From Candidatus Afararchaeum irisae (GTDB lineage Archaea; Halobacteriota; Halobacteria; Halobacteriales; Afararchaeaceae): 36,602 bases of DNA. The notes below the pieces were generated by a model, which was not told the origin of the DNA, ran no database searches, and saw only the letters and a list, made by a program, of their open reading frames with translations. The position numbers and the translations under genes are program-made. Numbering within the stretch: the stretch's first letter is position 1; every line of letters starts with the position of its first letter. This document shows positions 1 through 6,753 of this stretch, piece after piece. The DNA is taken from positions 1 through 36,602 of the forward strand of contig JAXIOF010000101.1 in NCBI GenBank assembly GCA_034190545.1, read 5' to 3'.

Positions 1-60
1 GGGTGTACTAACTGTTCTGGTATGTCCTTCGAATTCATTATAGGAATCTACTAGTCTCCC

Positions 61-99
61 ACCAAAAAAGCATATACTACTCTAAGCCCAACTCAGTGT
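61..99 (+). promoter_or_regulatory. Promoter of the BlaI-like gene, probably leaderless
   Basis: An A-rich stretch runs into a TATA-like element (CATATAC, 71-77) 23-29 bases before the ATG at 100. Archaeal transcription usually starts about 25 bases after the TATA box, so the mRNA would begin at or next to the start codon. No Shine-Dalgarno sequence is present. Bases 1-60 hold several TACTA words and a small dyad (ATTC-ATTATAG-GAAT), which might bind the repressor itself; this is inference. Confidence 0.45.
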
Positions 100-501
100 A
101 TGCTCGGAAGCCTGGAGGCAAAGGTACTGGGGGTTTTAGAGGACGAGGAGGAGGCGAGTGTGAGAGAAGTCGTCGACGGTCTTGAGGAGAGGGGAGAGGA
201 CAAGGCATACACGACGGTGGGGACTATACTCGACAGACTCTACGAGAAGGACATAATCGAGAGAAGGGAGGAGCCTTACAAGGGCGGGTCGAGGTACGTC
301 TACGAGTACGTCGACTTCGAGGAGGACTACCTCAACGAAATTCTACGTGACGTAGTCGACCTCTTCGGCTGTGAAGGTATAGACAGTCTCCACGAGAAGA
401 TCTCCGAGAAGAAGGGTGAGGAGATCTGTAACGGCGAGTCCGACACTGACACCGACGAAGACCCGAAGGAGAAAAGCCCTACGGGGGAGACGTCTGACTG
501 A
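100..501 (+). CDS. BlaI/MecI/CopY-family winged-helix repressor
   Basis: A 133-residue DNA-binding protein. Residues 1-70 fit the BlaI/MecI/CopY fold: a first helix after the start, then AYTTVGTILDRLYEK (about 36-50) as recognition helix, followed by the wing and a YVYEY strand. Residues 71-110 would be the dimerisation helices. The last 25 residues are low-complexity acidic (DTDTDED) and unlike the family core. In bacteria such repressors are inactivated by a membrane metalloprotease sensor, and here the next gene, four bases downstream, encodes a membrane zinc protease, so a two-gene signalling unit is likely. The archaeal ligand or stress is unknown. The family call is firm; the regulated genes are inference, with autoregulation the simplest expectation. 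Confidence 0.8.
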   Translation: MLGSLEAKVLGVLEDEEEASVREVVDGLEERGEDKAYTTVGTILDRLYEKDIIERREEPYKGGSRYVYEYVDFEEDYLNEILRDVVDLFGCEGIDSLHEKISEKKGEEICNGESDTDTDEDPKEKSPTGETSD

Positions 502-505
502 CATA

Positions 506-1438
506 ATGGCAGTGGAAATACAGTCTCTCCCTTTTGCTGGGAGCTACCAACAGCTTCTCCTTTATCTGTCTCTCGCGGGTGCTGGCTGGTTCGGTCTTCT
601 CACCGTGTACTACGCCGCGCTCTCGAAAAGGAGAGCCGTCGTGTCGATGTTCGCGAGCTTCGGGGTCGCGGGAATCATGACAGTCTGGTCGACGAGCGGT
701 ATGCTCGTAGTCATAGGTAGTCTCCGTCTACTCACGGGATTTCCTTCTATGTCGTGGGGGATACTCGTCTCAGTCGTCGAGCTCGCACACGTCATATCTA
801 TAGCACTCCTGTCGTCGCTCTTCGTCTTCAACCAGTGGAGCGTGAGGAAGATGTTCGACAGGTACGAAGACCTCGCCAACACCGAGGTCACACGTGACCT
901 AAACGAGATGGTAGACGTAGACATCTTAATAGACGAGTTCGAGGTCGGGAGTCTGCGTCTTTTAGCCGTCGACGACATAGAGGCGGGAGCCCACACTATG
1001 GTGATAGCGAGTCCGTCACTTGTCTCACCAGCGCTCGGCGAGGACGTCGTCGTAGTCAAGAGTCCTCTCGTTAGAATGCTCGAACCCGAGGAGCTTGAGA
1101 CAGTTCTAGCACACGAACTCGCACACATAGAGGAGCTCGACGGCAGGTTCCGTCCCTACTTCGAGATACTAGCCAACATACTATCCTTCGACCCTCTGGT
1201 TCAGAGGATAAAGAACTCGATACGTAGGAGACAGGAGTACGGAGCCGACGAGAGGGCGGTCGAGGTCACCGGAAACCCGCGGTGTCTCGCGCGTGCTCTC
1301 GTCAAGGTGTCGGAGTACGAGTCGGAGATGGGCGGCTTAGGTCTAGACGTCAAGCAACGTGCCGAACGTCTCGTGAGTATGGGTAAAGAACAAGAACAGA
1401 ACAAAAGTCAGAGACAGAAACAGAAGAAGACGGCGTAA
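506..1438 (+). CDS. Membrane M48/M56 (BlaR1/HtpX-like) zinc metalloprotease
   Basis: A 310-residue integral membrane protease. Residues 1-120 hold about three hydrophobic segments; the cytosolic catalytic part carries the zinc motif HELAH at 203-207, and the QEYGADERA segment about 45 residues later supplies the third ligand (Glu), as in M48/M56 peptidases. The start is taken at the ATG at 506, four bases after the repressor stop. An upstream in-frame ATG at 416 would add 30 Arg/Ser-rich residues lying inside the previous gene and is unlikely. The C-terminus ends in a Gln/Lys-rich low-complexity tail. Pairing with a BlaI-type repressor suggests it is the sensor/protease that relieves repression, as BlaR1 does. 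No penicillin-binding sensor domain is present, so the signal must differ. An HtpX-like quality-control role is the alternative. Confidence 0.75.
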   Translation: MAVEIQSLPFAGSYQQLLLYLSLAGAGWFGLLTVYYAALSKRRAVVSMFASFGVAGIMTVWSTSGMLVVIGSLRLLTGFPSMSWGILVSVVELAHVISIALLSSLFVFNQWSVRKMFDRYEDLANTEVTRDLNEMVDVDILIDEFEVGSLRLLAVDDIEAGAHTMVIASPSLVSPALGEDVVVVKSPLVRMLEPEELETVLAHELAHIEELDGRFRPYFEILANILSFDPLVQRIKNSIRRRQEYGADERAVEVTGNPRCLARALVKVSEYESEMGGLGLDVKQRAERLVSMGKEQEQNKSQRQKQKKTA

Positions 1439-1440
1439 AA

Positions 1441-1460
1441 TAGAATAGATTAGAATAGAT
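1441..1460. repeat. Perfect 10-bp tandem repeat in a convergent gap
   Basis: TAGAATAGAT occurs twice in tandem directly after the protease stop codon, followed by a degenerate third copy (TAGACTGCAT). The array supplies extra stop codons and sits between two converging genes. Similar TAGAATAGA words follow other genes in the window (10043 and about 31461). Function unknown; it may be termination-associated or slippage-derived. Confidence 0.7.
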
Positions 1461-1480
1461 TAGACTGCATTTATCTTAGC

Positions 1481-4351
1481 TTAGCTCCACTCTTCTTCCC
1501 ACGTCTCGAGAAGCTCTTCCTTCGTCTCAAGACCGTCCTCGGGGAGAGCGTGGTTTATGACGTACGAGCCTTCCTCGTGGACGTTGTCCCACATCTCCTG
1601 GTGAGCGACGGGAGCCTCGTCCCAAGGCGTGAGATGCGTCTCGGGTATCTCGAAGATGCCCTGCTCTATTGCGGAGTTCATCTGCTTGACCTCGTACTGG
1701 TTCTTCATGTGCGTACCGAATATCTCGGTCGACGGCATGTAGATACGTCTCTGACGCATCCAGACCTGAGGCGCGTAGAACGAGTAACGGTCTCCTTCCA
1801 TCTCCTCGGAGAAGACGACCTTACCCATGTACGACGAACACATCATAGTCGAGGCGGAGAGTGTGTTCTGTCCCGCTCTCTCGAATATGACCTCGGGGTT
1901 TCCACGCGGGTTGTCGGGGGTCTTGAGTATCTGACCCACCGCGATACCTATCGGCTTGAACATCTTGTTCATGTAGTCGCCGATAGCCGCCGAGAGCTCG
2001 TCGGGGTTGCTCGGACCCGGAAGCTGGGGCATCGTGTCGAGCCACTCGAACCTGTCGCTCTCTTCGTCTATCTCGTCGAGTGATACGACGCCCTCGACGT
2101 CGTAGCTGTCCTCGACGTACTCCTTCTGTTCGTCGGTCTCTGTGACAACAGCCACACGTGCGTCGTTGTCTATAGCCGCCTCTATGGCTTCCTCTCCGAC
2201 CTCGTCCTCTACGCCCTCGACGTCCTCGGGCGTACCGTACCAGACCATGACGCCCTCTCCGGCGCGGAGGTCGGCACGTCTGTACATCTCCTCGGGAGTC
2301 GACTCGCCACCCTTTCCGATAAACGCCATCTCGTATCCCGTCGAGGCTCCGTAGAAGGCGAGACGTCCGCCGTCGTCGAGGAGCTGGTACGAACGCGAGA
2401 AGGCGTGCGCTCCGGCGTGTGATATGACGTAGTCGGCGAGGTCGCCGTCGTTCTTCTCACGGTACTCGTCGAGGAGAGGCTGACCCGCTTCGACCCAGTC
2501 GTCCCACTCGTCAGGGTCGTTCGGAACCATATGCATCGCGTCTTCGAGAGCCTCCTGCTTCCTGTTGATCGCGGCGTGAGCACCTGCTCCCTTGGCTCTC
2601 TCAGCACGTTCGTCGCTCGAGACGAGCCCCGTGACGTTGAGTCCACGTGACGAAGCCATCATGACTGCGTCTCTTCCCGTACCCGTCGAAGCTCCCTCTA
2701 TGAATATGTTCTTGTCGGGCTCGACGTCGAGGTTGGTGAAGAGGGCACGGTAGATCGTACCCATCGTGAGTATGTAGCTTCCCGCCTCGGTGAGGTCGAG
2801 ATTCTGGGGAGGCTTGAAGAGCTGGGGACCCTGTGCGACCATGAACTGCTGGTGCGACCCGTCGGGGGTCTGGTATCCCTGTATCTCGAATCCGGCGTCC
2901 ATCGGGTCGCGTCCGACGTTGGGCGAGAGGACGTCGAACTGTCCCGCATAGACGTGGACGAGGTCGCCTACCTCTATACGTCCCTCTTCCTTGAGAGCCT
3001 GTCCCGTCTCGGCGACGAGAGCGAGACCTCCCGATCCGGTTATGTGGTAGTCCTTGTCGTAGTTCTTGTAGGTCGAGACGGGTATTCCCGTTATAGCCCA
3101 GACATCGTTGTAGTTGACCTCAGACGTCAGCATGTAGAGGAGGGCGTCGTTGGGACCCGGCTCCTCGACAGGCACGACGACTTCCTTCTCGGCTCCGTCC
3201 TCGACGGGCTCACCGTGGTCGGGCTCTCCCGTCTCCTCGTCTCCCGTGAGTGCCCACGCGAGCTGATAGTCGGGAACGGGAGTCGCTCCGGGGTAGAAGG
3301 GTGAGTCGGGCGGAAGTACGACGCCGTCCTCTATGAGCTCCTCCTTCGTCTCCTCGTCGGGGACGAGCGGGGGGTTGTGGGGCTTGAGGGGAAGCGGGTT
3401 CGAACTCCCGTCGAGGAAGTCCTGTATACCCGTCTTACCGAGGTCATCGTCGACGACGACCTCACCGAAGAGCTCTCCCTCTGCTTCGAGTCCGTCGGAT
3501 ATTCCGTTCTCGAATCCCTCTTCGATAGCCTCGACTGCGGCTTCGACTGCGGGTGTACGTCCGAACTCCTCCGACTGTGTGAGTATACGGCTGTACTCGG
3601 CGTCGTCGGATAGGTCGGGGTAGTCGTCTCCCGACTCCCACCGCTCACGGTCGGACTGTCTCTGGGAGTGTGCGTCTTCGAGAGTATCGTCTTCTCCCGT
3701 GATGTAGCCGTAGGCGAGGTCGTGTGCTCTGTTGACGGCGGCTTCCTTGTCGACTACCTCGTCGACGAATCCCATCTCGAGAGCCTCATCGGCGGAGTAG
3801 TTCCTGCCGTTGAGGATCATGTAGGCAGCCTGCTTGTATCCCTCGTCGCCGTTCTCGTCGTAGGCGAGTCTCGGAAGACGCTGTGTGCCTCCGTATCCGG
3901 GTATTATATACAGGTTGATCTCGGGCTGTCCGAACTCGGCGTCTCCGTCGACGACCGTGTAATGGGTCGACATCTGGAGCTCGTTTCCTCCTCCGAGCGC
4001 GACTCCGTTGACTGCGGAGACTACGGGGATGTCGAGGCTCTCTATCTTGTCGAAGGCTGTGTGTGCTGTCTCGCACATCGCCTCGACGTCGTCGGCTTCG
4101 TCCTGTTCGAGGAACTCCTCTATGTCGGCTCCCGCGACGAAAGCCGTGGTTCCCTCACCCGTGATGACCGCTGCGTCGGCTTCCTCCTCTATCTCGTCGA
4201 CTATCCCGTTAAGCTCGTTGAGAGCCGTCGAGTTGAGGGCGTTGACGGGCGGGTTCGAAACTGTTATCTCTGCGACTGTTCCGTCGTCGTGGGCGAAGTA
4301 CTCGACCACGAAGTTCTCGTACTCCTCGTTAGCTTGTCTTATTGTTGACAT
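1481..4351 (-). CDS. Enoyl-CoA hydratase / crotonyl-CoA reductase-like fusion
   Basis: A 956-residue two-enzyme protein. Residues 15-290 are a crotonase-fold enoyl-CoA hydratase with an AGADI oxyanion loop and both catalytic glutamates in canonical contexts (GGGNEL, E124; FGQPE, E144). After a Pro/acid-rich linker (about 300-395), residues 396-956 resemble zinc-independent medium-chain reductases of the crotonyl-CoA carboxylase/reductase and acryloyl-CoA reductase group: SEVNYNDVW (413-415 NYN), GFE (488-489), nucleotide loop GASTGTG (553-559) and GTH (H881). It would hydrate/dehydrate a 3-hydroxyacyl-CoA and reduce the enoyl-CoA, possibly with CO2 addition. The domain order equals the last two domains of propionyl-CoA synthase, without its N-terminal acyl-CoA synthetase. 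A second Rossmann-like stretch (about 700-850) makes the reductase unusually long. The domain calls are firm; substrate and carboxylation are inference. A GGTGG sequence lies just before the ATG. Confidence 0.82.
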   Translation of the reverse strand: MSTIRQANEEYENFVVEYFAHDDGTVAEITVSNPPVNALNSTALNELNGIVDEIEEEADAAVITGEGTTAFVAGADIEEFLEQDEADDVEAMCETAHTAFDKIESLDIPVVSAVNGVALGGGNELQMSTHYTVVDGDAEFGQPEINLYIIPGYGGTQRLPRLAYDENGDEGYKQAAYMILNGRNYSADEALEMGFVDEVVDKEAAVNRAHDLAYGYITGEDDTLEDAHSQRQSDRERWESGDDYPDLSDDAEYSRILTQSEEFGRTPAVEAAVEAIEEGFENGISDGLEAEGELFGEVVVDDDLGKTGIQDFLDGSSNPLPLKPHNPPLVPDEETKEELIEDGVVLPPDSPFYPGATPVPDYQLAWALTGDEETGEPDHGEPVEDGAEKEVVVPVEEPGPNDALLYMLTSEVNYNDVWAITGIPVSTYKNYDKDYHITGSGGLALVAETGQALKEEGRIEVGDLVHVYAGQFDVLSPNVGRDPMDAGFEIQGYQTPDGSHQQFMVAQGPQLFKPPQNLDLTEAGSYILTMGTIYRALFTNLDVEPDKNIFIEGASTGTGRDAVMMASSRGLNVTGLVSSDERAERAKGAGAHAAINRKQEALEDAMHMVPNDPDEWDDWVEAGQPLLDEYREKNDGDLADYVISHAGAHAFSRSYQLLDDGGRLAFYGASTGYEMAFIGKGGESTPEEMYRRADLRAGEGVMVWYGTPEDVEGVEDEVGEEAIEAAIDNDARVAVVTETDEQKEYVEDSYDVEGVVSLDEIDEESDRFEWLDTMPQLPGPSNPDELSAAIGDYMNKMFKPIGIAVGQILKTPDNPRGNPEVIFERAGQNTLSASTMMCSSYMGKVVFSEEMEGDRYSFYAPQVWMRQRRIYMPSTEIFGTHMKNQYEVKQMNSAIEQGIFEIPETHLTPWDEAPVAHQEMWDNVHEEGSYVINHALPEDGLETKEELLETWEEEWS

Positions 4352-4444
4352 TCAATTACCACCGAATCTGTCATTATTGACGTATTGGTTCCCGAGTATT
4401 AAGGTATCGATTAACACCGAAAGGACAAAACGCGTCTCGGACGT
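4352..4444. promoter_or_regulatory. Divergent promoter region, fusion enzyme / mer
   Basis: These 93 bases separate two divergent genes. Rightward, AGTATTAA (4396-4403) is a TATA-like element implying a transcript start near 4425 and a short leader for mer. Leftward, a CAATAATG-like element (about 4369-4377, reverse strand) precedes the fusion gene, whose mRNA also has a GGTGG sequence near the ATG. No clear operator palindrome was seen. Confidence 0.4.
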
Positions 4445-5395
4445 ATGATACGTATGGACAGTCTCGAAATAGAGCTCGTAGCCGAGGAACCCGTCGACGA
4501 ACTCGTCGAACTCTCCGAGGTCGCAGAGGAGGAGGGCTTTGAGGGAATCTGGATCACCGACCATTACAACAACAGGAACCCCATCGTGGCTCTAACAGCT
4601 ATAGCGCGTGCGACAGACGAGATAGGGATAGGAACGGGGATCACCAACCCCTACTACGCACATCCGGCGTGGACTGCGAGCGCGATGGCGACACTCGACG
4701 AGATGAGCGACGGAAGGGTGCGTTTCGGCTTAGGACCCGGGGATCCTAACACTCTCAAGGCGCTCGACGTCGAGAGGGAGTCTCCCTTATACGAAGTACT
4801 CGACGCCGTCAAGCTCTCGCGGGGTCTCTTCCGTGGCGAGAGTATGGACGTAGACGGTCTCGCAAACGGAGCGAAGCTCAACTACGACTCACGTGATATC
4901 CCCGTCTACATAGGTGCTCAGGGTCCCAACATGCTCAGAATGGCGGCGGATCACGGCGACGGAATACTCATAAACGCGTCACATCCCGACGACTTCAAGT
5001 GGTCTCTCGAACAGATAGGCGAGACAGATGCTGAGATAGTCGCCTACACCTCGTTCTCCGTAGACGAGGATCCCGAGAAGGCGGCGGAGGCGGCACGTCA
5101 GCCCGTCTCTTTCGTCGCGTCGGCGTCGCCCCCGCCTGTACTCGACAGACACGACGTAGACAAGGAGATCGCCGACGAGATAGGCGAGAAGATTGAGGAG
5201 GGCGATTTCTCGGAGGCGTTCTCTCTCGTGACACCTAACATGCTCGACTCGTTCTCAGTCCACGGCACCCCTGACGACTGCAGAAAGCAGGTCGACGAAC
5301 TCTTCGAGGTCGGCGTAGACACCGTAGTCGTGGGATCGCCCCTCGGTCCCGACCCCGAGTCTGCGATACGTCTCGCCGCCGACGCTCTCGACTGA
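4445..5395 (+). CDS. mer: Coenzyme F420-dependent methylenetetrahydromethanopterin reductase (Mer)
   Basis: A 316-residue bacterial-luciferase-like (LLM) TIM-barrel protein. It matches Mer closely along its length: WITDHYNNRN (36-45), the GITNPY segment, GDPNTLKAL, IPVYIGAQGPNMLRMAADHGDG and the late SFVASASPPPVL stretch. Mer reduces methylene- to methyl-tetrahydromethanopterin with F420H2 in methanogens. Haloarchaea keep homologues although they do not make methane, where the role is probably methylene-to-methyl pterin/folate reduction for C1 metabolism. There are two plausible starts, the ATG at 4445 or at 4454; neither has a Shine-Dalgarno sequence. It stands alone, divergent from the CoA fusion gene. 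Confidence 0.85.
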   Translation: MIRMDSLEIELVAEEPVDELVELSEVAEEEGFEGIWITDHYNNRNPIVALTAIARATDEIGIGTGITNPYYAHPAWTASAMATLDEMSDGRVRFGLGPGDPNTLKALDVERESPLYEVLDAVKLSRGLFRGESMDVDGLANGAKLNYDSRDIPVYIGAQGPNMLRMAADHGDGILINASHPDDFKWSLEQIGETDAEIVAYTSFSVDEDPEKAAEAARQPVSFVASASPPPVLDRHDVDKEIADEIGEKIEEGDFSEAFSLVTPNMLDSFSVHGTPDDCRKQVDELFEVGVDTVVVGSPLGPDPESAIRLAADALD

Positions 5396-5396
5396 A

Positions 5397-5441
5397 ACTT
5401 ATAGCCATTACATCTATTACACGGGGTTGCGTACGAGTAGT
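5397..5441 (+). promoter_or_regulatory. Promoter of the toxin-antitoxin pair
   Basis: ACTTATAG (5397-5404) is TATA-like, immediately after the mer stop codon. A transcript start near 5428-5430 would leave about a dozen bases before the ATG at 5442. It would exclude use of the in-frame TTG at 5427, which supports the later start. Confidence 0.4.
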
Positions 5442-5801
5442 ATGCCCATCGACATAGAGAGCTTCGAGGAGGACTCGGAGACTGAGCTACGTTCCGAGGG
5501 GAAGACTAACTCCGAGGAGATACTCTCTTTCTTAGCCTCGAACCCCGATAAGGCATACACTCCGAAGGAGATACACGAAGAAACCGGTGTCGCAAGGGGA
5601 ACTGTCGGCGTCGTTCTGTCGCGTCTGGAGAAGAGGGATCTCGTCCGTCACCGCGGAGAGTACTGGGCAGTAGGTGATGTCGAGGATCTCGACAAGACAC
5701 TGACTTCGATGTCGGTGTCACGTGCTGTGACACAGCGTCTCGGAGCCGAAGACCCCGAGGAATGGGGTCGCGGCGTCGAGTCTGAGACGGAGAACCCATA
5801 G
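5442..5801 (+). CDS. Winged-helix (MarR-like) protein, probable antitoxin
   Basis: A 119-residue protein with an acidic N-terminus and a winged-helix domain at about 22-75: NSEEILSFLASNPDKAYTPKEIHEETG, then RGTVGVVLSRLEKRDLVRHRGEYWAV as recognition helix and wing. The stop codon abuts the start of the next gene (TAGATG), whose product is PemK/MazF-like. This arrangement is typical of a type II toxin-antitoxin operon in which the antitoxin also represses its own promoter. I chose the ATG at 5442; a TTG at 5427 would add five residues but lies at the predicted transcript start. The DNA-binding fold is clear, the antitoxin role is inferred from position. Confidence 0.7.
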   Translation: MPIDIESFEEDSETELRSEGKTNSEEILSFLASNPDKAYTPKEIHEETGVARGTVGVVLSRLEKRDLVRHRGEYWAVGDVEDLDKTLTSMSVSRAVTQRLGAEDPEEWGRGVESETENP

Positions 5802-6137
5802 ATGCCTAACGACTACGGATATGGTGAAGTCTGGTGGGGTCCTGCACTACATAAGTCGTCTCCTGCCTACCGACCCTGGCTGATAATAAGCGATGAAAGA
5901 CATCCTTTCTCGAAGGACGAATGTATCGTGCTCGCTATGACTTCTCAGACACATTCCGAAGGAATCGAAGTACAGGACACTGACTGGGTTCGAGGAGGCT
6001 CCGACAAGGACTCGTATGTCTCACCCTGGTACGTGACTACGGTCAAGAAACGTGACCTCGACAGCCAACAGGGCGAACTTAGGGCGGCTACTGTCGAGAA
6101 AGCAGTCGGTAAGCTGAGTAGATATATAGAGGTCTGA
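5802..6137 (+). CDS. PemK/MazF-like toxin (endoribonuclease family)
   Basis: A 111-residue protein with the PemK/MazF layout: an early strand around GEVWWG, then YRPWLIISDERHPF, the central CIVLAMTSQTH strand, and a C-terminal helix (TVEKAVGKLSRYI). MazF-family members cleave mRNA and are neutralised by the partner protein. It is directly coupled to the upstream winged-helix gene. Codon choice (more GAA, AGA, ATA and AAG-to-AAA variation) and lower local GC look less like the neighbouring housekeeping genes, which suggests recent acquisition. Catalytic residues cannot be confirmed without alignment, so some members of this haloarchaeal branch may not be toxic. Confidence 0.72.
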   Translation: MPNDYGYGEVWWGPALHKSSPAYRPWLIISDERHPFSKDECIVLAMTSQTHSEGIEVQDTDWVRGGSDKDSYVSPWYVTTVKKRDLDSQQGELRAATVEKAVGKLSRYIEV

Positions 6138-6155
6138 CACGTGCCTACCGTGAAG

Positions 6156-6184
6156 ACTTAGTAGGCAGTCTGTCATCTCATACC
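6156..6184 (+). promoter_or_regulatory. Putative leaderless promoter of the phosphoribosyltransferase gene
   Basis: ACTTAGTA (6156-6163) lies 22-29 bases before the ATG at 6185, which matches the TATA position for a leaderless transcript. No Shine-Dalgarno sequence is seen. Confidence 0.35.
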
Positions 6185-6751
6185 ATGGAAAGGCTCAGAG
6201 AGTCGCTTCTCAACGCTCCCGTGGTCTCGAAGGGAGACTACGACTACTTCGTCCATCCGATCACCGACGGCATACCTCTTCTCGAACCGTCTCTTCTCCG
6301 CGAGATCGTGACGGGGATTCTGCGTAAGTCAGAGGTCGAGAAGGCGGACAAGATAGTTGCCCCTGAGGCGATGGGTATACATATCTCGACCGCTGTCTCG
6401 CTCGCGACCGACGTCCCTGTCGTCGTCGTGAGGAAGAGGGGATACGGCTTAGAGGGTGAGACACAGGTGCGCCAGACGACGGGCTACTCCGAGAACGAGA
6501 TGTACATAAACAACGTCAACGAGGGTGACACCGTCGTGCTCCTCGACGACGTCGTCTCGACGGGTGGCACACTTTCGTCTATCGTCGGAGCACTCGAAGA
6601 CATAGGTGCTGACGTAGCCGACGTCGTGACAGTTATACAGAAGAGGTCGGACGAGAGAGAACTAGATACCAAGTTCAAGAGCCTCATAGAGGTTGACGTA
6701 GTCGACGGAGAGGTCGAGATACTCAGCGATACTACTGACACCGATTCCTAA
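6185..6751 (+). CDS. hpt: Hypoxanthine/guanine (or adenine) phosphoribosyltransferase
   Basis: A 188-residue type I phosphoribosyltransferase. The PRPP-binding motif VVLLDDVVSTGG is at 117-128 and the EAMGIHI segment (61-67) fits the pyrophosphate-binding loop. Length and sequence style match the archaeal HGPRTase/APRT-like family annotated Hpt in haloarchaea. It would salvage purine bases to nucleoside monophosphates in the cytosol. It is followed two bases later by the phosphatase gene and then nadK, so all three may share one transcript from the upstream leaderless promoter. Exact base preference cannot be read from sequence; archaeal members of this family vary. Confidence 0.82.
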   Translation: MERLRESLLNAPVVSKGDYDYFVHPITDGIPLLEPSLLREIVTGILRKSEVEKADKIVAPEAMGIHISTAVSLATDVPVVVVRKRGYGLEGETQVRQTTGYSENEMYINNVNEGDTVVLLDDVVSTGGTLSSIVGALEDIGADVADVVTVIQKRSDERELDTKFKSLIEVDVVDGEVEILSDTTDTDS

Positions 6752-6753
6752 GC

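Noticed and set aside
416-505. Longer N-terminus for the M48/M56 protease
   Set aside because: It would overlap the repressor and encode Arg/Ser-rich sequence unlike a membrane protein start; the ATG at 506 follows the repressor stop.
3668-4348. Long rightward open frame (226 codons) opposite the hydratase-reductase gene, and several similar ones there
   Set aside because: It lies wholly antisense to a conserved enzyme, has no recognisable domain, and follows from GC-rich codon structure with few stop codons on the complementary strand.
1481-4351. The fusion as an assembly artefact or frameshift of two genes
   Set aside because: One frame runs through an acidic Pro-rich linker with no internal stop, and the composition is continuous. 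Long-read data would settle it, but nothing in the sequence suggests an error.
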